This document shows, one piece after another, positions 47,201-54,563 of a stretch of 58,735 bases of DNA. A program made the translations under genes and the position numbers. Within the stretch, counting starts at the first letter, position 1; each line of letters opens with the position of its first letter. The stretch covers positions 1 through 58,735 of IMG/VR virus record IMGVR_UViG_3300021379_000824; one strand, 5' to 3'. Source of the stretch: a virus. Below the pieces are notes generated by a model. It searched no databases. It worked only from the letters and a program-made list of their open reading frames with translations, and was not told the origin of the DNA.

Positions 47201-47711
47201 CAAAACGTGAGTTTGCAGGTAATGCTGCATTTAATATTTTGATAAACTGCTCATACCAATCACTGTTGGTTGCATCATTCCACAGCACAGTTTGTCCACT
47301 TAAATTGTTATTGTTTGCATCAAATACATCTTCAGTTGTGCTAACACTATCAATTTTAAGTAATCCATTTGCTGCTGTGTTTCTGCTTGCATTATAACTG
47401 ATTAGTCGTGCTAACCGGAGAATGCTTTCTCTACGCTCTGCTGTTTCAATATAATTTTCTCTTGCATTTAGGTCTGTACGGAAAGCAAGGTTTTGACCTA
47501 AAAATGCAATCAAATCAATCAGTGCAAGATATTCACTAGACTCGATATAATCGTTAAAGTCTTCGGGATAGTTTTCCCTAATATAAGTGATCATTGTTCT
47601 ACGTAGATTGTCAAAGTCATAACTTTGGAAATCTGCATATTTGAAACTCTGATAGATTGTTTTCCAATCCTCAGCCAATAGAAGTCTATTTTGCCTGTCT
47701 GTTGTTGACAT
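44250..47711 (-). CDS. 6: Baseplate wedge protein, gp6-like
   Basis: This 1153-residue protein has the typical gp6/J-family N-terminus: WKTIYQSFKYADFQSYDFDN, LRRTMITYIRENYPEDFNDY, SEYLALIDLIAFLGQNLAFR, ARENYIETAERRESILRLAR. Dimers of gp6 form the ring that holds the six wedges together. It is longer than T4 gp6 (660 residues). The extra length is in the middle and C-terminal part, with segments such as YRGLRYVFESDEQ-type beta strands; the C-terminal FALENWDFGETFYFSELAAY is the conserved baseplate-assembly end. A late-type element at 47734 and GAGGAA precede the ATG. Confidence 0.9.
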   Translation of the reverse strand: MSTTDRQNRLLLAEDWKTIYQSFKYADFQSYDFDNLRRTMITYIRENYPEDFNDYIESSEYLALIDLIAFLGQNLAFRTDLNARENYIETAERRESILRLARLISYNASRNTAANGLLKIDSVSTTEDVFDANNNNLSGQTVLWNDATNSDWYEQFIKILNAALPANSRFGRPVKKATVDGIVTEQYRFNGTNTDVPLYSFTKTIDNKTRKFELVSAGIETSDNTIYEEEPFPGNKLAFLYRDNGQGAGSSNSGFFFHFRQGTMNNNVFSIANPVPNTTVNIDTDNVNETDVWLYKLDSNGDEQDLWTKVSNLEGNNIVYNSLEKGVRDIYGVLSKVNDRIALIFSDGVFGNLPKGAFKVYYRTSANEQYKINPSDLIGVQIQVPYLSRNGTNETLNLVLDLTTPVSNADATESNESIQTNAPSTYYTQNRLITGEDYNIGPLGVSQQIIKTKSVNRTSSGISRYYDLRDATGKYSNTLMFGDDGSVYTEDLAKKFSFDFTTKTDIEAVINTQVTEIIKHTQTKNFYYKYFDRNASVADLNFVWNPTTNDTNQSSGIFQDQFQIPVAVSSFTASTMRFVAPGSLVKFTAPIGSCFDKDNTIQARTPNTLGDKLYIWTKVVSVFENGTVQDIDSDLGPIILNDNIPANSILSEIIPVLNTTIVADSLSQMVDQVFAYKTFGLRYDVETTNWKVITNSNLDTVNDFSTARAGDATGTNQDSSWIFLFETDGETYTVTHRGLRYVFESDEQIRFYFDGNDRIYDSKTGQIIVDTIEVLSNNNAPDSLTSFTQNWKWQVISEYRSDAGYVDSKKLEVGFVDSDNDGVIDDPDLFTQIVAPDNLPDTKYIFAQKVIRNDIETYEYASASDNNILVYPNEGALGPYSGYGSSAKFYITSKDVFKVINSAGTGLELNIDWKAYKGRDKLRFNYKHAAAENRRIDPSSSNIIDLYLLTKTYDTEYRKFLKGDVTEQPLPPSSDALYLNFGQDIKKIKSISDELIYHPVKYKPLFGSIADADLQATIKIVKNSGRVVNDNDIKSRVIDSINEYFALENWDFGETFYFSELAAYVMKQVSPDVASIVLVPKSDTQVFGSLYEIVCENDEIFVNAASVADVEVIDSITAARLKATGTVVTSDEVLNTGIQSSVTNTYIITEGNN

Positions 47712-47733
47712 ATGTCGTTCCTCGCTTTATAGT

Positions 47734-47741
47734 GTATTTAC
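47734..47741 (-). promoter_or_regulatory. Possible late promoter variant (GTAAATAC)
   Basis: On the minus strand GTAAATAC lies 22 nt before the gp6-like ATG. It shares TAAATAC with the stronger elements at 30436 and 54505 but departs from GATAAATA at one more position, so it is a weaker call. GAGGAA follows. Confidence 0.5.
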
Positions 47742-47763
47742 CTGAAGTCAAAAACTGCGCATA

Positions 47764-48201
47764 TTAAACTAAACCATTGTTTTGGTCAAATCGTAAACGC
47801 ATTGTTTCGCTTATGCTGTAAGGAACATATGTCAAAGAACAATCTACTTGTAAGCCACTTTCATAAGAATCTACAGTAACATTATTTACAGAAATCCTTG
47901 GATCATAATTGATAATATCTGTAATATCTTGTATTATTAGTTCTTTTAAATCTTCAGTAAAAGGTTCAAAAAGTATATCCCAAATAATTGTACCAAAAGT
48001 TGGATTTTCTAACTTCTCGCCTTTGCGAATATGAAAGTGGTTGATGATATCTTGTTTGATAATTTCTAAATCATATAGATTAAATCCACGTGGATTAGCC
48101 ACAGTACTTACACCTCTGTACTGTTTAGTTGTTACAGGTGGTTCCTGATTAGGTGACGAAATTGTAACATTTTTATATAAAGGTTTTTCACTTGTAGCCA
48201 T
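47764..48201 (-). CDS. 25: Baseplate wedge protein, gp25-like
   Basis: This 145-residue protein has the GPW/gp25 family core: NPRGFNLYDLEIIKQDIINH, GEKLENPTFGTIIWDILFEP, and LKELIIQDITDIINYDPRIS. In T4, gp25 forms the wedge core that touches the sheath's first ring and templates its assembly. Length is close to the T4 protein (132 residues). It sits before the gp6-like gene as in other T4-like phages. A gap of 52 nt to the gp6-like gene holds the 47734 element. Confidence 0.9.
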   Translation of the reverse strand: MATSEKPLYKNVTISSPNQEPPVTTKQYRGVSTVANPRGFNLYDLEIIKQDIINHFHIRKGEKLENPTFGTIIWDILFEPFTEDLKELIIQDITDIINYDPRISVNNVTVDSYESGLQVDCSLTYVPYSISETMRLRFDQNNGLV

Positions 48202-48219
48202 AACGTATTTACCTTAATT

Positions 48220-49518
48220 TTAGTTAGCAGTTCTTGGCTCTCGATCAGGAAAGTCATTGTTAAATGTAATCAAGCAAGTTTGTAAATCATTGAACGGTAT
48301 AAAGTTGACGCTGTTTCGAGAGTAATATTCACTATGTTCACGTATATAATCCGGATGTGTGTGACAAATCGGAACATCTTGTGAATCACTTTTGCTTTGC
48401 GGAATCGATTGTTTTACATTAGGTCCGACAATTCTTAATTGTCCATCTACAACTTGTTTTACATTTCCTGCATCGCCATAAACATTGTTGTCAACATAAT
48501 ACAAACTGTTTTTCTTAACTAACTTAGTACCAAACTTTTTTGCTACTTTTTTTGCTTGACTAGCTACATCTGCAAAAGCTCTATCTCCGGTTGTAGCATA
48601 TGTTTTACGATTCAATGCATCTGCAGAATTAGCTAAGTTATTTGCTAATGCAACAGGATTTTCCGCATAACCTAAATTATTTCTAATACGCTTTGAATCT
48701 CTTAAAGAAATTCTAGGTTTGTTTAACACACGGCCTACAAGATTTGCACCAACGTTAAATGCAGCATTTGCGAGTACATTTTGTAACTCAGGTGGTAATC
48801 CTTTTATTGCTCCGTTTAAGTTATTTGTAAAAGCACCTAAACTTTTTGTAAAGCCATCAAATATAGGACCTATTCCTGGTATTCCACTTATCGCTGCTCC
48901 TAAATCTCCTGCAATTTTACTAACCGCATTTCCAAGTGCATTACTTAACCCATTCAAAGCATTTCCAATAGCACCGCTAAAAACACTTCCTAAAGCACCT
49001 GTTAGACCTGTACTACTTAATAAATTTTGCATTGTACTAGGCAATTTGCCCAATAACCCTGTTAGTGCAGAACCTAAAATACTGCTTAATCCACCTTGTA
49101 ATCCTTGTAAGAAACTATCAACAAGTATGTTTGCTTCTTTGCCAGATGCATCAATAATATTTGTTCTAACTTTAGCAGGATTTGTTGCAGGATTTGTTCC
49201 TGAATATGTAACTACATTTGTATTAGGTTGTGCAGCAGTTTGTTTGCGTGAAGCAACTTCTGCTGTGCTAGGTCTTCCTTTTTGCATCCAACCTATGCCG
49301 TCAACATATGCAGCAGGATTTGCCACTGGAGGAGTTTCTTTTGCTGCGGCTGCCCTTGCCAGTCTAGGATCAACTTGACCTGCACCGTAACCAACAGTTG
49401 CCACTTTACCTGCAGGCACTTTTGAATTTACTTGATTAGGTCTGTCTCTACTGACTTTACCTCTCCTAGGTGGTCCGTAACTTACAGCCCCATTGTTTAC
49501 TGCCCACGTATCTGCCAT
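48220..49518 (-). CDS. Gly/Ala-rich baseplate-cluster protein, unknown
   Basis: This 432-residue protein has a disordered N-terminus (SYGPPRRGKVSRDRPNQ) and then a long low-complexity region of small and hydrophobic residues (residues about 130-275: GGLSSILGSALTGLLGKL, GALGSVFSGAIGNALNGL, GDLGAAISGIPGIGPIF). It resembles membrane-active or coiled segments, and resembles the insert in the 51096-53417 hub protein. A compact end follows (CHTHPDYIREHSEYYSRN). I do not recognise a family. The position between the gp5-like spike and gp25 genes suggests a hub or tail-tip component. GGAGG precedes the ATG. Confidence 0.65.
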   Translation of the reverse strand: MADTWAVNNGAVSYGPPRRGKVSRDRPNQVNSKVPAGKVATVGYGAGQVDPRLARAAAAKETPPVANPAAYVDGIGWMQKGRPSTAEVASRKQTAAQPNTNVVTYSGTNPATNPAKVRTNIIDASGKEANILVDSFLQGLQGGLSSILGSALTGLLGKLPSTMQNLLSSTGLTGALGSVFSGAIGNALNGLSNALGNAVSKIAGDLGAAISGIPGIGPIFDGFTKSLGAFTNNLNGAIKGLPPELQNVLANAAFNVGANLVGRVLNKPRISLRDSKRIRNNLGYAENPVALANNLANSADALNRKTYATTGDRAFADVASQAKKVAKKFGTKLVKKNSLYYVDNNVYGDAGNVKQVVDGQLRIVGPNVKQSIPQSKSDSQDVPICHTHPDYIREHSEYYSRNSVNFIPFNDLQTCLITFNNDFPDREPRTAN

Positions 49519-51086
49519 TATTCATCCTCCGGTGTAAGTTCATTCATTGCAGTTCTATCTGTGTGAACTGGTCTTTCTTCCATATGTATATCTTGGCTTT
49601 CTGTGTCGACTGCTTCAGTTTTGTCTGGTGCAGTTTCCAACGGATTCCAACTTTCGTGTCCTTGCCAAGGTTCGTGCTGTGGAACACGTTGTGGAAATTT
49701 TGCTTTTACAGGCAAAGTTGCTTCTTCTGCTTCTTCTGCTGGTGGTCCGTTCATATCAATACGGTTTGCTGTTTCTTTATGATGACTAGATTTTATATTA
49801 CTTGTGCCGCCGGCAGTTATTCTTGTATTGCCGCCACTTTTTTGATTTATGTTTGCACCAACAGTGGTATTCATATCATTTGTTACAGAGGTTTCTAAAT
49901 TGTTTTTACATTTTATGTAACCATCAGTACCAACAACCAAATGATAATCTAAAGCACAGCTCATATTAATATTATCGTTAGTAATCATATTAATATTTCT
50001 ACCAGCTTCGAAATTAATATCTCTATCTGCAACAAAATTAAAATCTGTCTCTGTGTGAAAACTAATACTGTCTTTTGCATAAACATCAATTTTGCCGTTA
50101 CTGGTCATTTCAATCCATGCTGTGCCTTTACTGTTATTAATGTATATCAAATCTTCGCTGGTGTTAATCATAATTTGCGCACCTGTACGTGTGCGGAAAC
50201 GGATCATTTCGTTTGCAGGTATTGTTACATCGCCACCACTTTCACTGGCTTCTTTGTTAACATATTCGTATGGTGTATCTTCTGGCGATCCTTTGCGTAA
50301 AAGTTTATCGTCTCCGTCGTCAATGACAATACTGCTACTACCTAATCTGCTGGTATGAACTGTGGCTCTACTTTCTTTTACACCTACTCTGCCTTGTGGT
50401 GATCCGCCACGTTTATCAACAGGACCTGGTGAACTAAAACCATATACACTGCTTGGAAATTCACGTTGCGCACTTGTGGTTGTAATACCTCTTATATCGT
50501 CCTCAATTAATCCTTGTTCTTGTAGCTGAGTAATAAAATCTTCATTTACAGGACGTTTGTATTTTACAACATTGTTTGTACTTGGTTTAGTAATTTTTTT
50601 GTTGTATTCACCAACTGGTAATTTTTTACCACGCAGTTCGCTAGGAATATTACCACTGGTTTGTTCTGTTGCAGGTTGTCCACCTGGCAACATATAAGTC
50701 ATACCTTTTTCAGGAACACAAGCAAACCAATATCCAAACTCTCTGCTGCCTTCAACAAATGTTACAAGAACAAGTGTACCAGGATCTGGTGGTACTGCCC
50801 ACCAACCATAACTTTTTTGTGAGTTTGAATAACTGTCATTTTTACCTAAATGCTGTGCACCAGTTACGCCATAAAATGGACTTGCATAATACACAATAGC
50901 AGTTTGCCCTAGAGTTTCGCCTGCATTTCCTGCTTCGGTGGTTTTTAACAATTCAACTTCTAAACCACCAAGATAATAAGGATCAGCGTGTTTGATAACA
51001 CGAGCTATAAAAGGACCAGGATTTTTTGCTGGCTCTACAATACCAGCTGAACGTTTTTGTTCTGGTGTTTGTACTTTATTACTCAT
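49518..51086 (-). CDS. 5: Baseplate spike protein, gp5-like without lysozyme domain
   Basis: This 522-residue protein starts with an OB-fold region (NPGPFIARVIKHADPYYLGG, LEVELL, GWWAVPPDPGTLVLVTFVEG), as in T4 gp5 and VgrG spikes. The C-terminal half is a repeated beta-helix (INFEAGRNINMITNDNINMS, KSGGNTRITAGGTSNIKSSH) of the needle type. Unlike T4 gp5, no lysozyme segment is seen between them; the linker is proline- and glycine-rich (RGGSPQGRVGVKESRA). It should form the trimeric spike that pierces the outer membrane, with peptidoglycan cutting left to another protein. The start follows AAGGAT, with 9 nt after the hub gene. Confidence 0.85.
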   Translation of the reverse strand: MSNKVQTPEQKRSAGIVEPAKNPGPFIARVIKHADPYYLGGLEVELLKTTEAGNAGETLGQTAIVYYASPFYGVTGAQHLGKNDSYSNSQKSYGWWAVPPDPGTLVLVTFVEGSREFGYWFACVPEKGMTYMLPGGQPATEQTSGNIPSELRGKKLPVGEYNKKITKPSTNNVVKYKRPVNEDFITQLQEQGLIEDDIRGITTTSAQREFPSSVYGFSSPGPVDKRGGSPQGRVGVKESRATVHTSRLGSSSIVIDDGDDKLLRKGSPEDTPYEYVNKEASESGGDVTIPANEMIRFRTRTGAQIMINTSEDLIYINNSKGTAWIEMTSNGKIDVYAKDSISFHTETDFNFVADRDINFEAGRNINMITNDNINMSCALDYHLVVGTDGYIKCKNNLETSVTNDMNTTVGANINQKSGGNTRITAGGTSNIKSSHHKETANRIDMNGPPAEEAEEATLPVKAKFPQRVPQHEPWQGHESWNPLETAPDKTEAVDTESQDIHMEERPVHTDRTAMNELTPEDE

Positions 51087-51095
51087 TATAAATCC

Positions 51096-53417
51096 TTATG
51101 TTGTGTATGGGCTTGCCATATTTTCATTTGGCTGACTATCTCTAACTTTTACAGGATTATCTCCTGTTGTATTTGTATCTTCTGGTTGCCCTCTACGTCT
51201 CAACAATTTCAAAGTTTGCGTAAATTGTCCACTTCTTATTTCATTTGTTATTTTTGTTACACGATATAATCCGCTAAATTGTTGCACAGGTATAGTGTCT
51301 TCAGGAAATATCATACCTCCAGTTTCTGGATTATAATCTATAGGAGTTCTAAAGTTTAACAAAACATCTGATTCACTTCTTTGATAATCAATTTGTCCAG
51401 TAGAAGTGCTGTTTAAATCTCCTGGTGCATCTGTCCAGTTACCCATACCGCTGTCTACTATAAAATATGGATCTCCAAAGATTTCTAAATCAACTTCTAC
51501 TAAATCCATACTTCCTGAACCTAGAATATTATCATGGAAATTTCTAGCCCATCTAATTTTACTGTTGTCAATACCAGAACCACCGTTGCCTTGTGTGCTG
51601 GTGTTGATTACATAACTTTGTGCAGGTAATCCAGTTGCACTGTTTGCACCTGAATTATTGGTTTTCATAGTTAATTGTTGTGGTTTTTGTAAAACAGCAT
51701 TGTTTTGTATTCCACCTGTTTTAGCATCTAAACTACCTTGTCCATAATCAGCTTGTAAAAATTGAAAAAATGCAGCATTAAATCTTATATCAAAATTAAG
51801 TATGTCTGTGTTTTCTCCACTGTATATGTAGTTGTATTCTTTTTTTGCTTTTTCACGCAGTTGTTGATAATTTAAACCTGGATCAGCCGGTCTTTGTAAA
51901 TGACTGCTATGCATCATGTATTCTACAACTTTGTAATGAAAAACTTTAGCATCTTCGCCATACACATTTTCGTGTGTAGCATTTGCTTTTAAATATGTTT
52001 CGGCATCAATCCTAAACCAAGGTATCATACCGTTTTCATCAGGAGCTCTATCTTTAAGTTCTTTAGCCCAAGCACTGGTTAAAACTACATCTTCAATGAC
52101 TTTAATCATACTAGTACCTGTAGGATATTCAAAAACTCTTTCGTCATTGCTTATAGTGTTTTTTGCTCTTGTATAAACTTTGTTTTTCTTGTCATAAACT
52201 TGTCCAGTTTGTGGCATAGGTGCTTTACCTTGTTCTTCGAAACCTTCAATAATTTTTGCTTTACCTAAATTATTCAAATCAGCAGGATTTTGTGCAATTC
52301 TTGCAAGGTTTTGTCCTATGTTACTTTTTGTTAAAACTTGTCCTGTAACCATGCTTAGAAAACTTTCAAAGTTTTGTGGTGCTTGAGCTCCAAGAAATCC
52401 ACTAACTGCTTCAAATAAACCTTGTGTGTTTCCTGATTTAAAATTGCCTAATAAACCACCTAAACTTTTATCTAAACCACCTACTATGCCTCCAAAAGTA
52501 TTAGACAAACTTGTACTAAAATTATTTCCTTTTGCTAGATTGCTTACAACACCTCCGGCAATACCTGCGGCTACTAAGCCAAAAATTGCACTGCCTCCTC
52601 TGCGTCTAGTTCCTCTGCTTTGTGTTGTTGCGCCAACATCTGTTGTAGATGCTACTTGAGCAGGATTAAATTTTGTGGAAATATCTTTAGGAAAAGTAAC
52701 AATAAATTCATCTGCTTCTACTAATTTATTTTGTTGTCTTAATTCTTCAAAGTGACCATTCATGATTGTGCAAAGACTTTGTTCTCCACTTTGCAAACAT
52801 TGTTCAATTGTTTTGCCTTTTAAACTTACATCAATTGGTATACCAGTTTTATCATCTAAATATGCCTGTTCGTTCCAAGGCATTGCTTCAACACTGTAAA
52901 CCGTACCACCTTCATTTACTTCAAATGTAATATTTGTAATTTTTACAGGTACATCTCTACGTAAATTTTGTCCGCTTTCTGTAACAATAATATCTCCGTC
53001 ATCATCATAACCTACAAACTCCATACTAAGCATAAATGGAGCTCTTTGGTAATTTGTATAGCCACTCATAGTTGCAGCTAATTGACAAGTTTGTAAAAAC
53101 AATCCCATACTATAAGGTTCAGTAACTGTGAATTCAATGTAATTTGCATTTGTGGTACGTGATTTTGTGTTTGGAACACATAAACCTTCTATCAAAACAT
53201 TATCAATATAATATTCTAGTTTCCCACCTATAGCATCTTCATAAGCAGTTGTTACTTTGTTATTGTAAGTACCACCACTTTGAAAAATTACATTTGCAGG
53301 TCCTGAATTTCTATAAGTTTCATTGGGTACTGCTATTTCTTCTCTAGTTAAACAACTAAAAGTAAAAACAGTGTTGAAACTTGCAAATTGATGTAAACTA
53401 TTTGTTTCTATTGCCAT
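51096..53417 (-). CDS. Baseplate hub protein (gp27-position)
   Basis: This 773-residue protein begins MAIETNSLHQFASFNTVFTF and has MSMEFVGYDDDGDIIV-type text (read LSMEFVGYDDDGDII), VPVKITNITFEVNEGGTVYS and VEAMPWNEQAY, a hub-type tube domain. The C-terminal part (VDLEIFGDPYFIVDSGMGNW, GLYRVTKITNEIRSGQFTQT, LKLLRRRG) is typical of hub proteins that sit on the spike. Residues about 269-400 are a Gly-rich hydrophobic insert (GGSAIFGLVAAGIAGGVV, GGIVGGLDKSLGGLLGNF) not expected in T4 gp27. It is directly upstream of the gp5-like gene, as the hub is in related phages. The assignment as hub is firm in context; gp27 homology is inferred. Confidence 0.78.
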   Translation of the reverse strand: MAIETNSLHQFASFNTVFTFSCLTREEIAVPNETYRNSGPANVIFQSGGTYNNKVTTAYEDAIGGKLEYYIDNVLIEGLCVPNTKSRTTNANYIEFTVTEPYSMGLFLQTCQLAATMSGYTNYQRAPFMLSMEFVGYDDDGDIIVTESGQNLRRDVPVKITNITFEVNEGGTVYSVEAMPWNEQAYLDDKTGIPIDVSLKGKTIEQCLQSGEQSLCTIMNGHFEELRQQNKLVEADEFIVTFPKDISTKFNPAQVASTTDVGATTQSRGTRRRGGSAIFGLVAAGIAGGVVSNLAKGNNFSTSLSNTFGGIVGGLDKSLGGLLGNFKSGNTQGLFEAVSGFLGAQAPQNFESFLSMVTGQVLTKSNIGQNLARIAQNPADLNNLGKAKIIEGFEEQGKAPMPQTGQVYDKKNKVYTRAKNTISNDERVFEYPTGTSMIKVIEDVVLTSAWAKELKDRAPDENGMIPWFRIDAETYLKANATHENVYGEDAKVFHYKVVEYMMHSSHLQRPADPGLNYQQLREKAKKEYNYIYSGENTDILNFDIRFNAAFFQFLQADYGQGSLDAKTGGIQNNAVLQKPQQLTMKTNNSGANSATGLPAQSYVINTSTQGNGGSGIDNSKIRWARNFHDNILGSGSMDLVEVDLEIFGDPYFIVDSGMGNWTDAPGDLNSTSTGQIDYQRSESDVLLNFRTPIDYNPETGGMIFPEDTIPVQQFSGLYRVTKITNEIRSGQFTQTLKLLRRRGQPEDTNTTGDNPVKVRDSQPNENMASPYTT

Positions 53418-53719
53418 TATAAATTAAGACCTTTTTTCACAGCTGATGACTTTGGCAAATATATTTGTGTGCCTGGAATAAAATCAAATACCGGATCTTT
53501 CAATGTATCTATGTTACGTTGTGAAAATACCCACCATAATTTACTAGAACCATACAAGTCAAATGCTAATAAATCAGGACGGTATGTGTATTGTGGCTCA
53601 ATAGTATATAAAATATCATCATCTTCTGCAGGTACAGGACGTATTTGTAAAATATCAAGTTCTCCAGTATCGTTGTAAGGAGTATTAGCCCAAGGACTGG
53701 TTTTTCCATATTGTGCCAT
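53417..53719 (-). CDS. 53: Baseplate wedge protein, gp53-like
   Basis: This 100-residue protein has SPWANTPYN near the start, then YRPDLLAFDLYGSSKLWWVF and DPVFDFIPGTQIYLP. The pair (RPDLLA.DLYG...LWWVF and D.I.GT.IYLP) is the gp53 and LysM-like baseplate-wedge pattern. T4 gp53 is 196 residues, so this is the short marine form. In T4, gp53 clamps neighbouring wedges. It overlaps the hub gene by one base and shares a one-base junction with the gp48-like gene, so the three genes are translated as a unit. Confidence 0.85.
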   Translation of the reverse strand: MAQYGKTSPWANTPYNDTGELDILQIRPVPAEDDDILYTIEPQYTYRPDLLAFDLYGSSKLWWVFSQRNIDTLKDPVFDFIPGTQIYLPKSSAVKKGLNL

Positions 53720-54489
53720 TAAATAAATCCTTCATTAGCAAGATTGCCGCGTACAAATTCGTCCATAGAAAAGGTAGAAACTTTTGCTCTGCTGTATACT
53801 GGCTTACAAGTTACACTAAACAAACTGTTGGTAGGAACCATTTGGTACTTGTCAGGTGTTATACCTGCGGCTCCAACCTGTAGATAATCAACATTGTTAG
53901 GCAGATCAAAACTAAATTGTGTAATTACAACAGGAACATTATTTAAAACATAACTTCCATACCCGTTGAGTTTAACAACAGGGGGTGGTGAACCTTTTTC
54001 ACTGGTTTCACCATAGAACATTTTTGTCAAACTTCTAAATAAATGCACTGCTGCAAGCCAATATAATCCATCTTCTTGAGTTTGCACAGGAAAATTACCT
54101 GCAACAACAATGTCCTCAGTACGACTATTAGTATATGCCGGAAAGGGATAATTACTATGTACTGGATGCATTTCACTATACATAGCACTAGTAACTAAAT
54201 TGATTGTAGGAGTAATCGGAAATACAACATTATAACCAGTTGCAGACAAAGGTTGTAACACACTGCTGGTTCTAAACGTTGACAAACTGGGGACACTGAT
54301 TTTTACACGCCAATCTGGCTGTGTATCATCTGTAGGCAAAAACGTTGCAGTTTGTGCAAGTCGTCTTTGTGGTTCAGCACCATTAGGTAAATTGTTTAAT
54401 CTACGCTGTTTTGTGATATCAGCAGGATTAGTAATTACTAAGTTTCTACTTTGGTTATAAACTTTTGATTGTATCGGGGTATTAGACAT
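53719..54489 (-). CDS. 48: Tail tube cap protein, gp48-like
   Basis: I start this at MSNTPIQSKVYNQSRN (256 residues): TAGGAG lies 5 nt before the ATG. A TTG ten codons upstream would put the promoter and ribosome binding site inside the gene. Recognisable parts are WRVKISVPSLSTFRTSSVLQ, VFPITPTINLVTSAMYSEMH, TEDIVVAGNFPVQTQEDGLY and the end VSTFSMDEFVRGNLANEGFI, matching the gp48 and gp54-type tube-initiation proteins of T4-like phages. It caps the baseplate and starts tube growth. It is the first gene of the leftward late cluster. Confidence 0.82.
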   Translation of the reverse strand: MSNTPIQSKVYNQSRNLVITNPADITKQRRLNNLPNGAEPQRRLAQTATFLPTDDTQPDWRVKISVPSLSTFRTSSVLQPLSATGYNVVFPITPTINLVTSAMYSEMHPVHSNYPFPAYTNSRTEDIVVAGNFPVQTQEDGLYWLAAVHLFRSLTKMFYGETSEKGSPPPVVKLNGYGSYVLNNVPVVITQFSFDLPNNVDYLQVGAAGITPDKYQMVPTNSLFSVTCKPVYSRAKVSTFSMDEFVRGNLANEGFI

Positions 54490-54504
54490 ATCGACTCCTA
54501 TATT

Positions 54505-54512
54505 GTATTTAG
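54505..54512 (-). promoter_or_regulatory. Late-type promoter (CTAAATAC) for the baseplate cluster
   Basis: On the minus strand CTAAATACAATATAGGAG leads into the gp48-like ATG 15 nt after the octamer. The TAAATACAATATAGGA stretch is identical to the one at 30436. It abuts the -35 box (54513-54518) of a host-type promoter on the other strand, so the two polymerase forms should exclude each other. Confidence 0.65.
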
Positions 54513-54541
54513 TTGACAAAAATAAGTGCGTGTATTATAAT
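54513..54541 (+). promoter_or_regulatory. Consensus sigma70-type promoter for the gp55 operon
   Basis: TTGACA (54513-54518) and TATAAT (54536-54541) are exactly 17 nt apart, a full consensus match. The expected start is near 54548, a few bases before or within AAGGA, and the ATG is at 54564. It drives the gene for the late sigma factor, which would then switch on the divergent late promoter beside it. Confidence 0.85.
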
Positions 54542-54563
54542 GTAAAAAAGGAAAACATTTTGA

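Noticed and set aside
48201-48212. TAAATAC element just before the gp25-like ATG as a late promoter
   Set aside because: It ends only about five bases before the start codon, too close for a late promoter with a leader and ribosome binding site; it may be chance.
53719-54519. Longer gp48-like protein beginning with TTG at 54519
   Set aside because: The extra ten codons contain the late-type promoter and TAGGAG ribosome binding site, so the ATG at 54489 is the start.
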